Assembly (NCBI GenBank): GCA_016124495.1
Contig: WGNP01000008.1
Coordinates: forward strand, 124,001-188,000
From: Hyphomonas sp.
GTDB lineage: Bacteria; Pseudomonadota; Alphaproteobacteria; Caulobacterales; Hyphomonadaceae
Length of the DNA stretch: 64,000 bases
Direction of reading: 5' to 3'
Under the pieces are notes generated by a model that saw only the letters and a list, made by a program, of their open reading frames with translations, ran no database searches and had not been told where the DNA came from. Numbering within the stretch: the stretch's first letter is position 1; every line of letters begins with the position of its first letter. The position numbers and the translations under genes were made by a program. Below are positions 37,978 to 45,334 of this stretch, one piece after another.

Positions 37978-38547
37978 ATGTTCATCCAGACTGAAGCGAC
38001 ACCGAACCCCGATACCGTGAAATTCCTGCCCGGCCTGCCGGTGGCGGGCTTTCACGGCCCGTTCGACTATCCGGACGCTGCCAGCGCCGGAGCGAGCCTG
38101 CTCGCACGCGCCCTGTTCCAGGTGGACGGCGTCGACCGGGTCTTCCTCGGCGCCGATTTCGTCTCGATCAGCAAAGCCGCCGAGAAAGACTGGAAACACG
38201 TCAAGCCGATGGTGCTCGCCGCCATCATGGACCATTACATGGCCGGCCTGCCGGTCGTGGATACTGATGCCGCCTCCGGTGAGGACGAGATCGTCTACGA
38301 GGGTGAAACCGCTGAGATCGTCAACGAGATCAAGGAACTCCTCGAAACCCGCATCCGCCCCGCCGTGGCGCAGGATGGCGGCGACATCACCTTCCGCAGC
38401 TTCGATGTCGCCACCGGCGTCGTGATGCTCAGCATGCGGGGTGCCTGCGCCGGTTGCCCGTCCTCCACGCAGACGCTGAAGATGGGCATCGAGAACATGC
38501 TGCGCACCTACGTGCCGGAAGTCACCGCCGTCGAGGCTGTGATCTGA
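37978..38547 (+). CDS. NifU-family Fe-S cluster scaffold (Nfu)
   Basis: A 189-residue protein with the N-terminal Nfu_N domain (MFIQTEATPNPDTVKFLPG) and the C-terminal NifU-like domain ending in MRGACAGCPSSTQTLKMGIE, whose CAGC pair holds a 4Fe-4S cluster between subunits. It carries clusters to client enzymes. ATG 37978 follows GCGAGGC. The gene is found near tsaB/rimI/fur in Caulobacterales. Confidence 0.92.
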   Translation: MFIQTEATPNPDTVKFLPGLPVAGFHGPFDYPDAASAGASLLARALFQVDGVDRVFLGADFVSISKAAEKDWKHVKPMVLAAIMDHYMAGLPVVDTDAASGEDEIVYEGETAEIVNEIKELLETRIRPAVAQDGGDITFRSFDVATGVVMLSMRGACAGCPSSTQTLKMGIENMLRTYVPEVTAVEAVI

Positions 38548-38599
38548 TTTCCCCGCGCCGCGTGTCTCCCGTTCCCAGACCTCCCACAAGGACCCGCCC

Positions 38600-39199
38600 A
38601 TGGCCCATCCCGTCAACGACCACGCTCTTGATGTCATCTTCCGCGACGCGCGCAGCCAGAACAGCTTTGTCGACAAGGACGTCCCCGAAATCCTGATCCG
38701 CGCCGTCTATGACCTGACCAAGATGGGCCCGACCAGCGCCAACTGCTCGCCCGCCCGCTTCGTCTTCGTGCACACACCCGCCGGCAAGCAGCGCCTCCTG
38801 CCGCTGATGAGCGCCGGCAACCGCGAAAAGACCGCGCAGGCCCCCTGGACCGTGATCATTGCCCACGATCTCGCCTTCCAGGAAAAGATCCCGAAACTTT
38901 TCCCCCACGCCCCCGGCGCCAGGGACTGGTTCAACTCCAACCGCGACGAAACCGCTGTCCGGAACGGGACCCTGCAGGGCGCCTATCTGATGATCGCCGC
39001 GCGCGCCATCGGCCTCGATTGCGGCCCGATGAGCGGCTTCGACATGGCTGGCGTCAACCGAGAATTCTTCGAGAACGACGAAGGCGAACTCAAGAACTGG
39101 CGCGCCAACTGGATCTGCAATCTCGGCTATGGCGACAAGACCAAGCTGTTCGACCGCAGCCCCCGCCTCGAATTTGACGAGGCCTGCCGCATCCTCTAA
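38600..39199 (+). CDS. Malonic semialdehyde reductase-type nitroreductase (RutE/HadB)
   Basis: A 199-residue FMN-dependent nitroreductase-fold enzyme. RSQNSFVDKDVPEILIRAVYDLTKMGPTSANCSPARFVFV (seen in parts as YDLTKMGPTSANCSP) is the RutE subgroup signature, and LDCGPMSGFDMAGVN follows. RutE reduces malonic semialdehyde to 3-hydroxypropionate, but no other rut genes are here, so the actual substrate is open. Confidence 0.88.
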   Translation: MAHPVNDHALDVIFRDARSQNSFVDKDVPEILIRAVYDLTKMGPTSANCSPARFVFVHTPAGKQRLLPLMSAGNREKTAQAPWTVIIAHDLAFQEKIPKLFPHAPGARDWFNSNRDETAVRNGTLQGAYLMIAARAIGLDCGPMSGFDMAGVNREFFENDEGELKNWRANWICNLGYGDKTKLFDRSPRLEFDEACRIL

Positions 39200-39204
39200 C
39201 CGAG

Positions 39205-39240
39205 CGGGGTTCAGAAAAGTGGCTCCCGGTTTTCGGAAAA
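39205..39240. repeat. Intergenic repeat-like sequence
   Basis: The segment holding AAAAGTGGCTCCCGGTTTTCGG resembles the AAAAGTGG-N5-GGTTTTCGG repeat scattered through intergenic regions of alphaproteobacteria. One copy is seen here; assignment is from memory of the pattern. Confidence 0.4.
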
Positions 39241-39266
39241 ACGCCGCGACCAAAAAGTAGCGCGCG

Positions 39267-39911
39267 ATGGTAGTTCTCGGCCTCAACACCGCCTTCAGCA
39301 CGATGGAAGTCGCCCTCGTCCGGGACGGTGAAATCCTGTGTGACCGGCGTGAGGACATGCCGCGCGGCCAGGAACGCCGCCTCCCGGGCCTCGTAGCCGA
39401 ACTCTGCGCCGAAGCGGGCGTCACGCTGGCCGAGCTCACCCGAATCGGCGTCGTCGCCGGCCCCGGCAGCTTCACCGGACTGCGCATCGGCGTCGCCTAC
39501 GCGCGCGGCCTCGCCCTCGTTACCGGCGCAAGGGCCATCGGCATCACCAGCCTCGAAGCCGCCGTCCCCGCCGGCCTCGAAGGCCCCGCCCTCGGATGTC
39601 TTCAGGCCCAGCGCCGCCCGCCCGAACAGACCTGGTGGGTGCAGGGCATCTCGGAAGGGGAGGGCATCGCCGATGTGATCGAAGTTCCGCTCACGGATCT
39701 TCTCCCCATGCTCACCGGCTTCCAAGCCCCCGTCTTCATGGACGGTCACGAAGCCCTTGGGCCGCTCGCCGCCAAACTCGACCTGCGCCCGATGCGGCCT
39801 AGCGCGATCACCGCCGCCCTGAAAGCCAGCCTCTTCGAACCTGCGAAGCATCTGCCGGCCCCGGTCTACGCCCGCGCCCCGGACGCGGCGCTGCCGGGCC
39901 CGAAAAACTAG
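39267..39911 (+). CDS. tsaB: tRNA threonylcarbamoyladenosine biosynthesis protein TsaB
   Basis: A 214-residue TsaB of the ASKHA fold. VLGLNTAFSTMEVALV opens the protein and VVAGPGSFTGLRIGVAYARGLAL (seen as GPGSFTGLRIG) is the hallmark. TsaB partners TsaD to make t6A37 in tRNAs. It is normally followed by rimI. Here rimI starts 2.2 kb further on, beyond two opposite-strand genes. Confidence 0.93.
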   Translation: MVVLGLNTAFSTMEVALVRDGEILCDRREDMPRGQERRLPGLVAELCAEAGVTLAELTRIGVVAGPGSFTGLRIGVAYARGLALVTGARAIGITSLEAAVPAGLEGPALGCLQAQRRPPEQTWWVQGISEGEGIADVIEVPLTDLLPMLTGFQAPVFMDGHEALGPLAAKLDLRPMRPSAITAALKASLFEPAKHLPAPVYARAPDAALPGPKN

Positions 39912-39996
39912 GGCGCTGTTCACCAAAAGGCTGCGTGCGGACCCGTTTCGGTTAAACCCGGTCCAAGCGTGCCGCACCCAGTTCGACCGCGATAGC

Positions 39997-40605
39997 CTAT
40001 GGATTGCCACCGTCAGGCGGCGTGTCATTCGCGAGTTCATCTCTGAGGCGCTGCAGTTCGTGGTGGTAGCGTTCTGCGTCCCCATATTCCTCGAAGCTGG
40101 CATAGCGGGGGTGTGCGCCAAGCACGCGACGGGCGTTTTTGATCGGGCACCAAAATTGCTCCGTGCGCGAACCGATCTCGCGTGCATAGGCAATCACGCC
40201 GTTCACGTAAGAACAGTAGGCACAATTGAGCTTTTCCAGGGCGTTCAGATAGGCGAGCCCTGATCGGTCAAATACCATGTAGCTTCGGCGCTTCACCTGA
40301 GCGATTCCGTAGACCCGAAAACAGACGGATTGGTACACCGAGACCCAGAGGTCGATCACCGCAAAGGGAATGATCAGTGAATAGATGACCGGCGCCGTCA
40401 GCACAACTAGTGGACGAGCCTTGACCAGGTAGCGCCAGAGGCTGGTTTGCAATTCGCGGTGCCGGCGCACCACTTCCTGCTCGAACAGAACCCTGCCGCG
40501 CTCCAGTCCGTAACTGAACCCGGCCCGTTGTTTCGCAAACTCCTCTTCGAGTTCCGTTTCAAGGGCGCGTATCTTGCCGATGATGGCATCCATGGGCTTT
40601 GTCAT
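39997..40605 (-). CDS. Membrane protein with CxxC motif, unknown function
   Basis: A protein of about 202 residues: an N-terminal coiled coil (about 5-50), a hydrophobic hairpin (about 64-90, LVVLTAPVIYSLIIPFAVIDLWVSV in part) and a cytosolic tail with NCAYCSYVNGVIAYAREI then FWCPIKNARR, a Cys pattern that could bind metal. Proteins with this CAYCSY...WCPIK pattern are widespread but unnamed. ATG 40605 follows GGAGG. Base and codon use are visibly less GC-rich than tsaB/rimI, and the gene interrupts that pair. Confidence 0.72.
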   Translation of the reverse strand: MTKPMDAIIGKIRALETELEEEFAKQRAGFSYGLERGRVLFEQEVVRRHRELQTSLWRYLVKARPLVVLTAPVIYSLIIPFAVIDLWVSVYQSVCFRVYGIAQVKRRSYMVFDRSGLAYLNALEKLNCAYCSYVNGVIAYAREIGSRTEQFWCPIKNARRVLGAHPRYASFEEYGDAERYHHELQRLRDELANDTPPDGGNP

Positions 40606-40725
40606 GGGCCTCCAGGTGCGCTCTCCTATGTGAGGTGGCAAGGGCAAAACGTTGTGGCGCTTCGCGCCCGCTGGGTCCTGTACGTAAGCGCGCGGCATAT
40701 GCCGCAGTGCCAAGTCCTGCAGCGC

Positions 40726-42018
40726 CTATGCCAACCAGGGCTCCAGATCGTTCTCCTGCGCGACCAGCGCGAGACCGTTGGCAATCGACACGAACTGGTC
40801 GCCGGTCTCCACCTTCTCCGCACCGAAGCGGTCCTCGAAGCTGCGGCGCAGCGCCGGCACATAGGACGTGCCGCCGGTGAGGAACACGCGGTCGATGCCC
40901 GCTTCGCCGAGGTTCGCGCGCGCCAGCGCCTCGCCCACCGTCGCCTGGATCGCGCCCACATCCTCGCCGATCCAGCCCTCGAATTCCGCGCGCCTGATCG
41001 TCCGGTGCAGTTTCAGCCGCCCGGCTTCCAGATCGAACCGCGCTTCATCGTGATGCGAGAGCGTCGTCTTAAGCTGCGCCACCGCGCGGTAGAGCAGGTA
41101 GGTCACGTCCGCATCAAGGAAGGCGATGAACGCCTCGATCAGGTGCGGATCGTCTGCCATGTTCGCCAGCTTCACGAGGTCTGCATAGTCCTTCGTGTGC
41201 CGCATGATCGACAGCTGGTTCCACTGCGCAAACCGGCTGTAGAAGGCGGCCGGAACGGGAAGCGTTTTGCCGTCGCTCTTGAACGTGCTGCCCTTGCCCA
41301 GCAGCGGCGAGACGACGTGGTCGATGATTCGCTGGTCGAACGCATCGCCCGCAACCGCGATGCCCGCATGCGACAACGCCTGCGCGCGCACTTTGCCCGC
41401 ACGTGGATCAAACTGCAGGATCGAGAAGTCGCTTGTCCCCCCGCCGAAATCCGCCACAAGGATGGTCGCAGGCTCACGCAAGCGCTGCGCATAGAAGAAC
41501 GCGGCCGCCACCGGCTCATAGACATGATGGATCGTCTCGAAACCGAGCCGCTTCAGCGCGGTCTCATATCTCTCCTGCGCCAGTCTCTCGTCCGGTTGCG
41601 CGCCCGCAAACTGCACCGGCCGCCCCATGACAACTTGCGCAGGCCAGTCCGTCCCGCTCCGCTCCGACAGGCGCCGCAGGTACGCCGCCAGCAGATCCTC
41701 GAAATACCAGTTCCGGTTGTGGATCACCGTGGAGGAAAACAGCGGGCTCGCCGCGAAAGTCTTGAACGACTGGATGAAGCGGCAGTCGCCGCCCAGTTCC
41801 AGGAACTGGTCGATCGCCCACGGGCCGATCTCCATCATCGCGCGCGATCCGCCCCGGTCCTCGTCCTTCCACAAGCAGAGCACCGAGCGGCAGGCCTCGA
41901 ACGCGGCATTGTCATGGCGAAAACTCATCGCCTGCGTAGAGCCATCCGCCTCGGCGAGCACCGCCACACTGTTGGTCGTGCCGAAGTCGAGGCCGAGCGT
42001 GGGGGCGGTTCTGGTCAT
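40726..42018 (-). CDS. Hsp70-family protein, YegD-like
   Basis: A 430-residue DnaK-like ATPase-domain protein. Phosphate 1 motif LGLDFGTTNSVAVL at the start, phosphate 2 ILVADFGGGTSDFSIL, and the adenosine motif VFLTGGTSYVPALRRSFEDRF (in part) are all present. There is no typical peptide-binding domain with lid, as in E. coli YegD. Probable chaperone-type ATPase of unknown client. It sits on the opposite strand between tsaB and rimI. Confidence 0.88.
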   Translation of the reverse strand: MTRTAPTLGLDFGTTNSVAVLAEADGSTQAMSFRHDNAAFEACRSVLCLWKDEDRGGSRAMMEIGPWAIDQFLELGGDCRFIQSFKTFAASPLFSSTVIHNRNWYFEDLLAAYLRRLSERSGTDWPAQVVMGRPVQFAGAQPDERLAQERYETALKRLGFETIHHVYEPVAAAFFYAQRLREPATILVADFGGGTSDFSILQFDPRAGKVRAQALSHAGIAVAGDAFDQRIIDHVVSPLLGKGSTFKSDGKTLPVPAAFYSRFAQWNQLSIMRHTKDYADLVKLANMADDPHLIEAFIAFLDADVTYLLYRAVAQLKTTLSHHDEARFDLEAGRLKLHRTIRRAEFEGWIGEDVGAIQATVGEALARANLGEAGIDRVFLTGGTSYVPALRRSFEDRFGAEKVETGDQFVSIANGLALVAQENDLEPWLA

Positions 42019-42136
42019 CGCGGCCTCTTGTGCTGCGGCAAAGGGCAGGCGAACTAGCAGGGGCCAGGCCCTGCAATCAATCCCGCGCGGCCTTCATTTG
42101 CGTTTTTCCGTTCCGTTTGCCGGCGCCCTGACCCTG

Positions 42137-42592
42137 ATGACCCACACCCTGCGCGCCCTGACGCCGTCCGACGCCGCCGCCGCCGCCGCCCTCCATGCGC
42201 TCGCTTTTGCCGACCCCTGGAGCGAGGCGAGTTTCGCCGCGCAGTTTGCAGATCCCGCTGCCCTCACGCTCGGCCATGTCGAAGAGGGCACGCTGATCGC
42301 CTTCGCTCTCTTTCGCGAGGTGGCAGGCGAGGCAGACCTGCTCACCGTCGCAACGCACCCAGACCGCCGCAGCCAGGGCCTCGCCCGCGCGCTCCTCATT
42401 GCTCTGACGCAAACCCTCGCGGCGCGCGGTGTGGCCCGCATGACCCTCGATGTCGCCGAGGACAACGCCGCCGCCCGCCAGCTCTACACGTCCCTCGGCT
42501 TCACCGAAGACGGCCGCCGCCCCCGTTACTACACCGCGGGCGGCGCCGTGCCGGTGGACGCCGTACTGATGTCGATGCGCCTTCAAGGGTAG
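42137..42592 (+). CDS. rimI: Ribosomal protein S18-alanine N-acetyltransferase-type GNAT
   Basis: A 151-residue GNAT with the RimI layout. PWSEASFAAQF near the N-terminus, the acetyl-CoA loop HPDRRSQGLARALL (about residues 75-88), and the C-terminal DNAAARQLYTSLGFTEDGRRPRYY, seen as ARQLYTSLGF. Synteny with tsaB and fur supports RimI. The ATG at 42137 lies 118 bp after the divergent Hsp70 gene start. Confidence 0.88.
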   Translation: MTHTLRALTPSDAAAAAALHALAFADPWSEASFAAQFADPAALTLGHVEEGTLIAFALFREVAGEADLLTVATHPDRRSQGLARALLIALTQTLAARGVARMTLDVAEDNAAARQLYTSLGFTEDGRRPRYYTAGGAVPVDAVLMSMRLQG

Positions 42593-42642
42593 CCGCGTGC
42601 GGGCAGGGGCCTATACTGATTGGCTCAGCGCGGGAGAGACCG

Positions 42643-43530
42643 ATGGCCGATGACCTGAAGCAGATCGACGTCCCGCCGGAAGTCTTCAAACTCTACGACG
42701 CCTATTGCCATGGGGACCTCTCCCGCCGCGCCTTCTTCTCGAAGCTCTCGACCTACGCCGTCGGCGGCCTCACCGTCCCGGTGCTCGCCGCCTGCGTGAT
42801 GCCGGACTATGGCCGCGCCCAGACCGCCGAGGGCGAGCCGGACCTGATCGAGGAAACCGCGATCTACCCATCCCCGAACGGCGGCGGCGAAATGTCCGGC
42901 TATCTTGTTCGCCCGGCCAATGCCAGGGTCAAGCTCGCGGGCATCATCGTCGTCCACGAGAACCGCGGCCTCAATCCGCACATCCGCGATGTTACGCGCC
43001 GAGCCGCCAAGGCCGGCTACGCCGCCTTCGCGCCCGACGCGCTGCACCCCCTCGGCGGCTATCCCGGCAACGATGACGCCGGCCGTGAACTGCAGGCCAG
43101 ACGCACCCCCGCCGGAATGTATGCCGACTTTGCCGCCGCCGCCGAGTTCCTGCGCGACCATGACGCGACCAACAGCAAGATCGCCTGCACCGGTTTCTGC
43201 TTCGGCGGCGCCATCACCAACCTGATGGCCGCGCGCCTGCCCTGGCTGAAAGCCTCCGTGCCGTATTACGGCGGCTGGCCCACCGCCGCGGAGGCCGCCA
43301 GGGTCGAGGTGCCGCTTCAGATCCACCTCGCCAGCGATGACGCGCGTGTGAATGCCGGCTGGCCGCCTTACGAAGCCGCGCTGAAGGCCGCCGGAAAGGC
43401 CTATGAGGTCCACTGGTACGAAGGCACGCAGCATGGCTTCCACAACGACACCACGCCGCGCTTCAACCCTGAAGCGGCCGCCCTCGCCTGGGGCCGCACG
43501 CTGGACTTCTTCGCCCGGCACCTCGCCTAG
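42643..43530 (+). CDS. Dienelactone hydrolase family protein with Tat-like leader
   Basis: A 295-residue dienelactone-hydrolase-fold enzyme. Catalytic candidates are Cys in GFCFGG, Asp in ASDDARV and His in GTQHGFHN; the Glu in VVHENRG is also kept. The N-terminal 60 residues hold SRRAFFSKLSTYAVGGLTVPVL, a twin-arginine-like leader after a 25-residue preface, as in YghX-like members. Export is plausible. Substrate unknown. It lies between rimI and fur. Confidence 0.87.
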   Translation: MADDLKQIDVPPEVFKLYDAYCHGDLSRRAFFSKLSTYAVGGLTVPVLAACVMPDYGRAQTAEGEPDLIEETAIYPSPNGGGEMSGYLVRPANARVKLAGIIVVHENRGLNPHIRDVTRRAAKAGYAAFAPDALHPLGGYPGNDDAGRELQARRTPAGMYADFAAAAEFLRDHDATNSKIACTGFCFGGAITNLMAARLPWLKASVPYYGGWPTAAEAARVEVPLQIHLASDDARVNAGWPPYEAALKAAGKAYEVHWYEGTQHGFHNDTTPRFNPEAAALAWGRTLDFFARHLA

Positions 43531-43644
43531 GGCAACGCCGGCCGGGAGGGGGCCGGGCCTGGGGCTTCAGGGGCTGCGGCCTTTGCCTCTGGCCAAGCCG
43601 CACAAATATGGACATTCCGGGCGCACGGAGGCAAAAGGGCGATC

Positions 43645-44058
43645 ATGGACCGTTTAGAAAAACTCTGTATCGAAAAAGGCCTGCGGATGACAGAGCCCCG
43701 GCGCATCATCGCTCGGGTTCTGGCGGGCGCCGAAGACCACCCGGACGCCGAGGAACTGCACCGGCGTGCCAACTCGCTCGACGGCTCGATCTCGCTGGCC
43801 ACAGTCTACCGGACCGTCAAGCTGTTCGAAGATGCCGGCATCATTCAGACGCATGCCTTCCGCGATGGCCGCGCGCGCTATGAGGAAGTGCCCGAAGAGC
43901 ACCACGACCACCTCATTAATGTGAAGACCGGGGCCGTTGTCGAGTTCCACTCGGAAGAAATCGAGAAGCTGCAGGAAGAAATTGCGCTCAAGCTCGGCTT
44001 CCGCCTCGTCGACCACCGTCTCGAACTCTACGGCGTCCCGATCAAGGACGCCGAGTAG
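43645..44058 (+). CDS. fur: Ferric uptake regulator Fur
   Basis: A 137-residue Fur. The winged helix contains SISLATVYRTVKLFEDAGII, and metal-binding residues are His33, Glu81 and the HHDH cluster at 86-89. The C-terminal CxxC structural zinc sites are absent, as is usual in alphaproteobacterial Fur/Mur. So sensing of iron versus manganese is not settled by sequence. Its 3' end overlaps the convergent dehydrogenase gene by 17 bp. Confidence 0.9.
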   Translation: MDRLEKLCIEKGLRMTEPRRIIARVLAGAEDHPDAEELHRRANSLDGSISLATVYRTVKLFEDAGIIQTHAFRDGRARYEEVPEEHHDHLINVKTGAVVEFHSEEIEKLQEEIALKLGFRLVDHRLELYGVPIKDAE

Positions 44059-45208
44059 CTCCCCCGGCCTGGTCGGCCAGCACGACCTTGAAGATACCGT
44101 CGAAATCCTTGTTGGCGACATAGAGGTAACCGTCGGGCCCCTGGACCACATCGCGGAAGGACTGGTTGGCTTCGCGCAGCAGGTCTTCCTTGCCGACCAC
44201 CTTGCCGCCCTCCAGATCGATCCGTACCAGGACGAGTCCGCTTGGGCCGTTCATGCCGCCCACGAACAGGTCGCCCTTCCAGCCCGGATACACATCACTG
44301 GTCAGCATTGTCAGGCCCGAGGGGGCAATCGACGGCACCCAGTAGGTCTGCGGCGCGGTGATGCCTTCGGCCTCGGTCGCCTCGGTGATCACCGTGCCGT
44401 CATAGTTGACGCCGTAGGTCACCTTCGGCCAGCCATAATTGGCGCCCCTGGTGATGATGTTGAGCTCATCGCCCCCCTTCGGCCCGTGCTCGGTTTCCCA
44501 GAGCGTGCCCGACGCCGTATCGAAATACAGCCCTTGCATGTTGCGGTGGCCATAGGACCAGACCGCCGGATTGCCCGCCGTACCGTCCGCAAACGGATTA
44601 TCCGCCGGGATCGATCCGTCCGGGTTGATCCGGATGATCTTGCCATGCGTCGTCTTCGGATCCTGCGCGAGGTCCATGTACTTGTAGCCTTCGCCGATCG
44701 TCACAAACAGCGTGCCGTCATTTCCGAAGGCAAGGCGCGAGCCATAGTGGTAGGTCGTGTCGCGCAGGTCGCCGCGGAACAGTTCCTCGACATTCTCGAG
44801 TGCCGTGTGGTCATCGCTGAGCCTGCCGCGCACCACGAGGGTGGAGTTGGCTTCCGGCGTTCCGGACGACAGCGACACATAGACGAGCCGGCTGGCGGCA
44901 AAATCCGGGTCCAGCGCCAGTCCGAGATAGCCGCCCTGGTCAGCCACCAGCGCAGGCGGCAATCCGGTCACCGGCGCCGACGCCGAGCCGCCCGGTGCGA
45001 GATATTTCAATCCGCCTTCCTTCTCCGTGAACAGGAGGCCGCCATCGGCCAGGAATACCATGCCCCACGGCTGCTCGGCCGCAACCAGCGGTTCCAGCTT
45101 CACCTTCGTATCGCTGACCGCGATCGGCGCCGATGGCTCCACCGGCTCCGAACAGGCGGCGAGCGCGGCAATGACAGCAAGGGCAGGCAGGCGGGCAGGG
45201 GGTCTCAT
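44042..45208 (-). CDS. PQQ-dependent sugar dehydrogenase family lipoprotein
   Basis: A 388-residue glucose/sorbosone dehydrogenase-type beta propeller. The leader ends in a lipobox (ALAACS). Family blocks are PWGMVFLADGGLLFTEKEGG, DQGGYLGLALDPDF, NPAVWSYGHRNMQGL and EHGPKGGDELNII. It oxidises a sugar or sugar aldehyde in the periplasm, using PQQ in characterised members. It follows the TonB receptor on the same strand but a terminator lies between them. Confidence 0.88.
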   Translation of the reverse strand: MRPPARLPALAVIAALAACSEPVEPSAPIAVSDTKVKLEPLVAAEQPWGMVFLADGGLLFTEKEGGLKYLAPGGSASAPVTGLPPALVADQGGYLGLALDPDFAASRLVYVSLSSGTPEANSTLVVRGRLSDDHTALENVEELFRGDLRDTTYHYGSRLAFGNDGTLFVTIGEGYKYMDLAQDPKTTHGKIIRINPDGSIPADNPFADGTAGNPAVWSYGHRNMQGLYFDTASGTLWETEHGPKGGDELNIITRGANYGWPKVTYGVNYDGTVITEATEAEGITAPQTYWVPSIAPSGLTMLTSDVYPGWKGDLFVGGMNGPSGLVLVRIDLEGGKVVGKEDLLREANQSFRDVVQGPDGYLYVANKDFDGIFKVVLADQAGGATRRP

Positions 45209-45278
45209 GGCGCGGGCTCCGGGCAGTGTCGTGAATGTTGCCCGCAGGCATAAAAGGTTCCGCGCCGCTGCGCCAACG

Positions 45279-45307
45279 AAAAAGGGGCGGCCCCGAAAGG
45301 CCGCCCC
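45279..45307 (-). terminator. Intrinsic terminator of the TonB receptor gene
   Basis: A 9-bp GC stem (45284-45292 with 45299-45307, 6-nt loop) is followed on the minus strand by TTTTT (45283-45279), 28 bases after the receptor stop. Confidence 0.88.
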
Positions 45308-45334
45308 TCGATCAGCTTGCGCCGGAGGCGTCTC

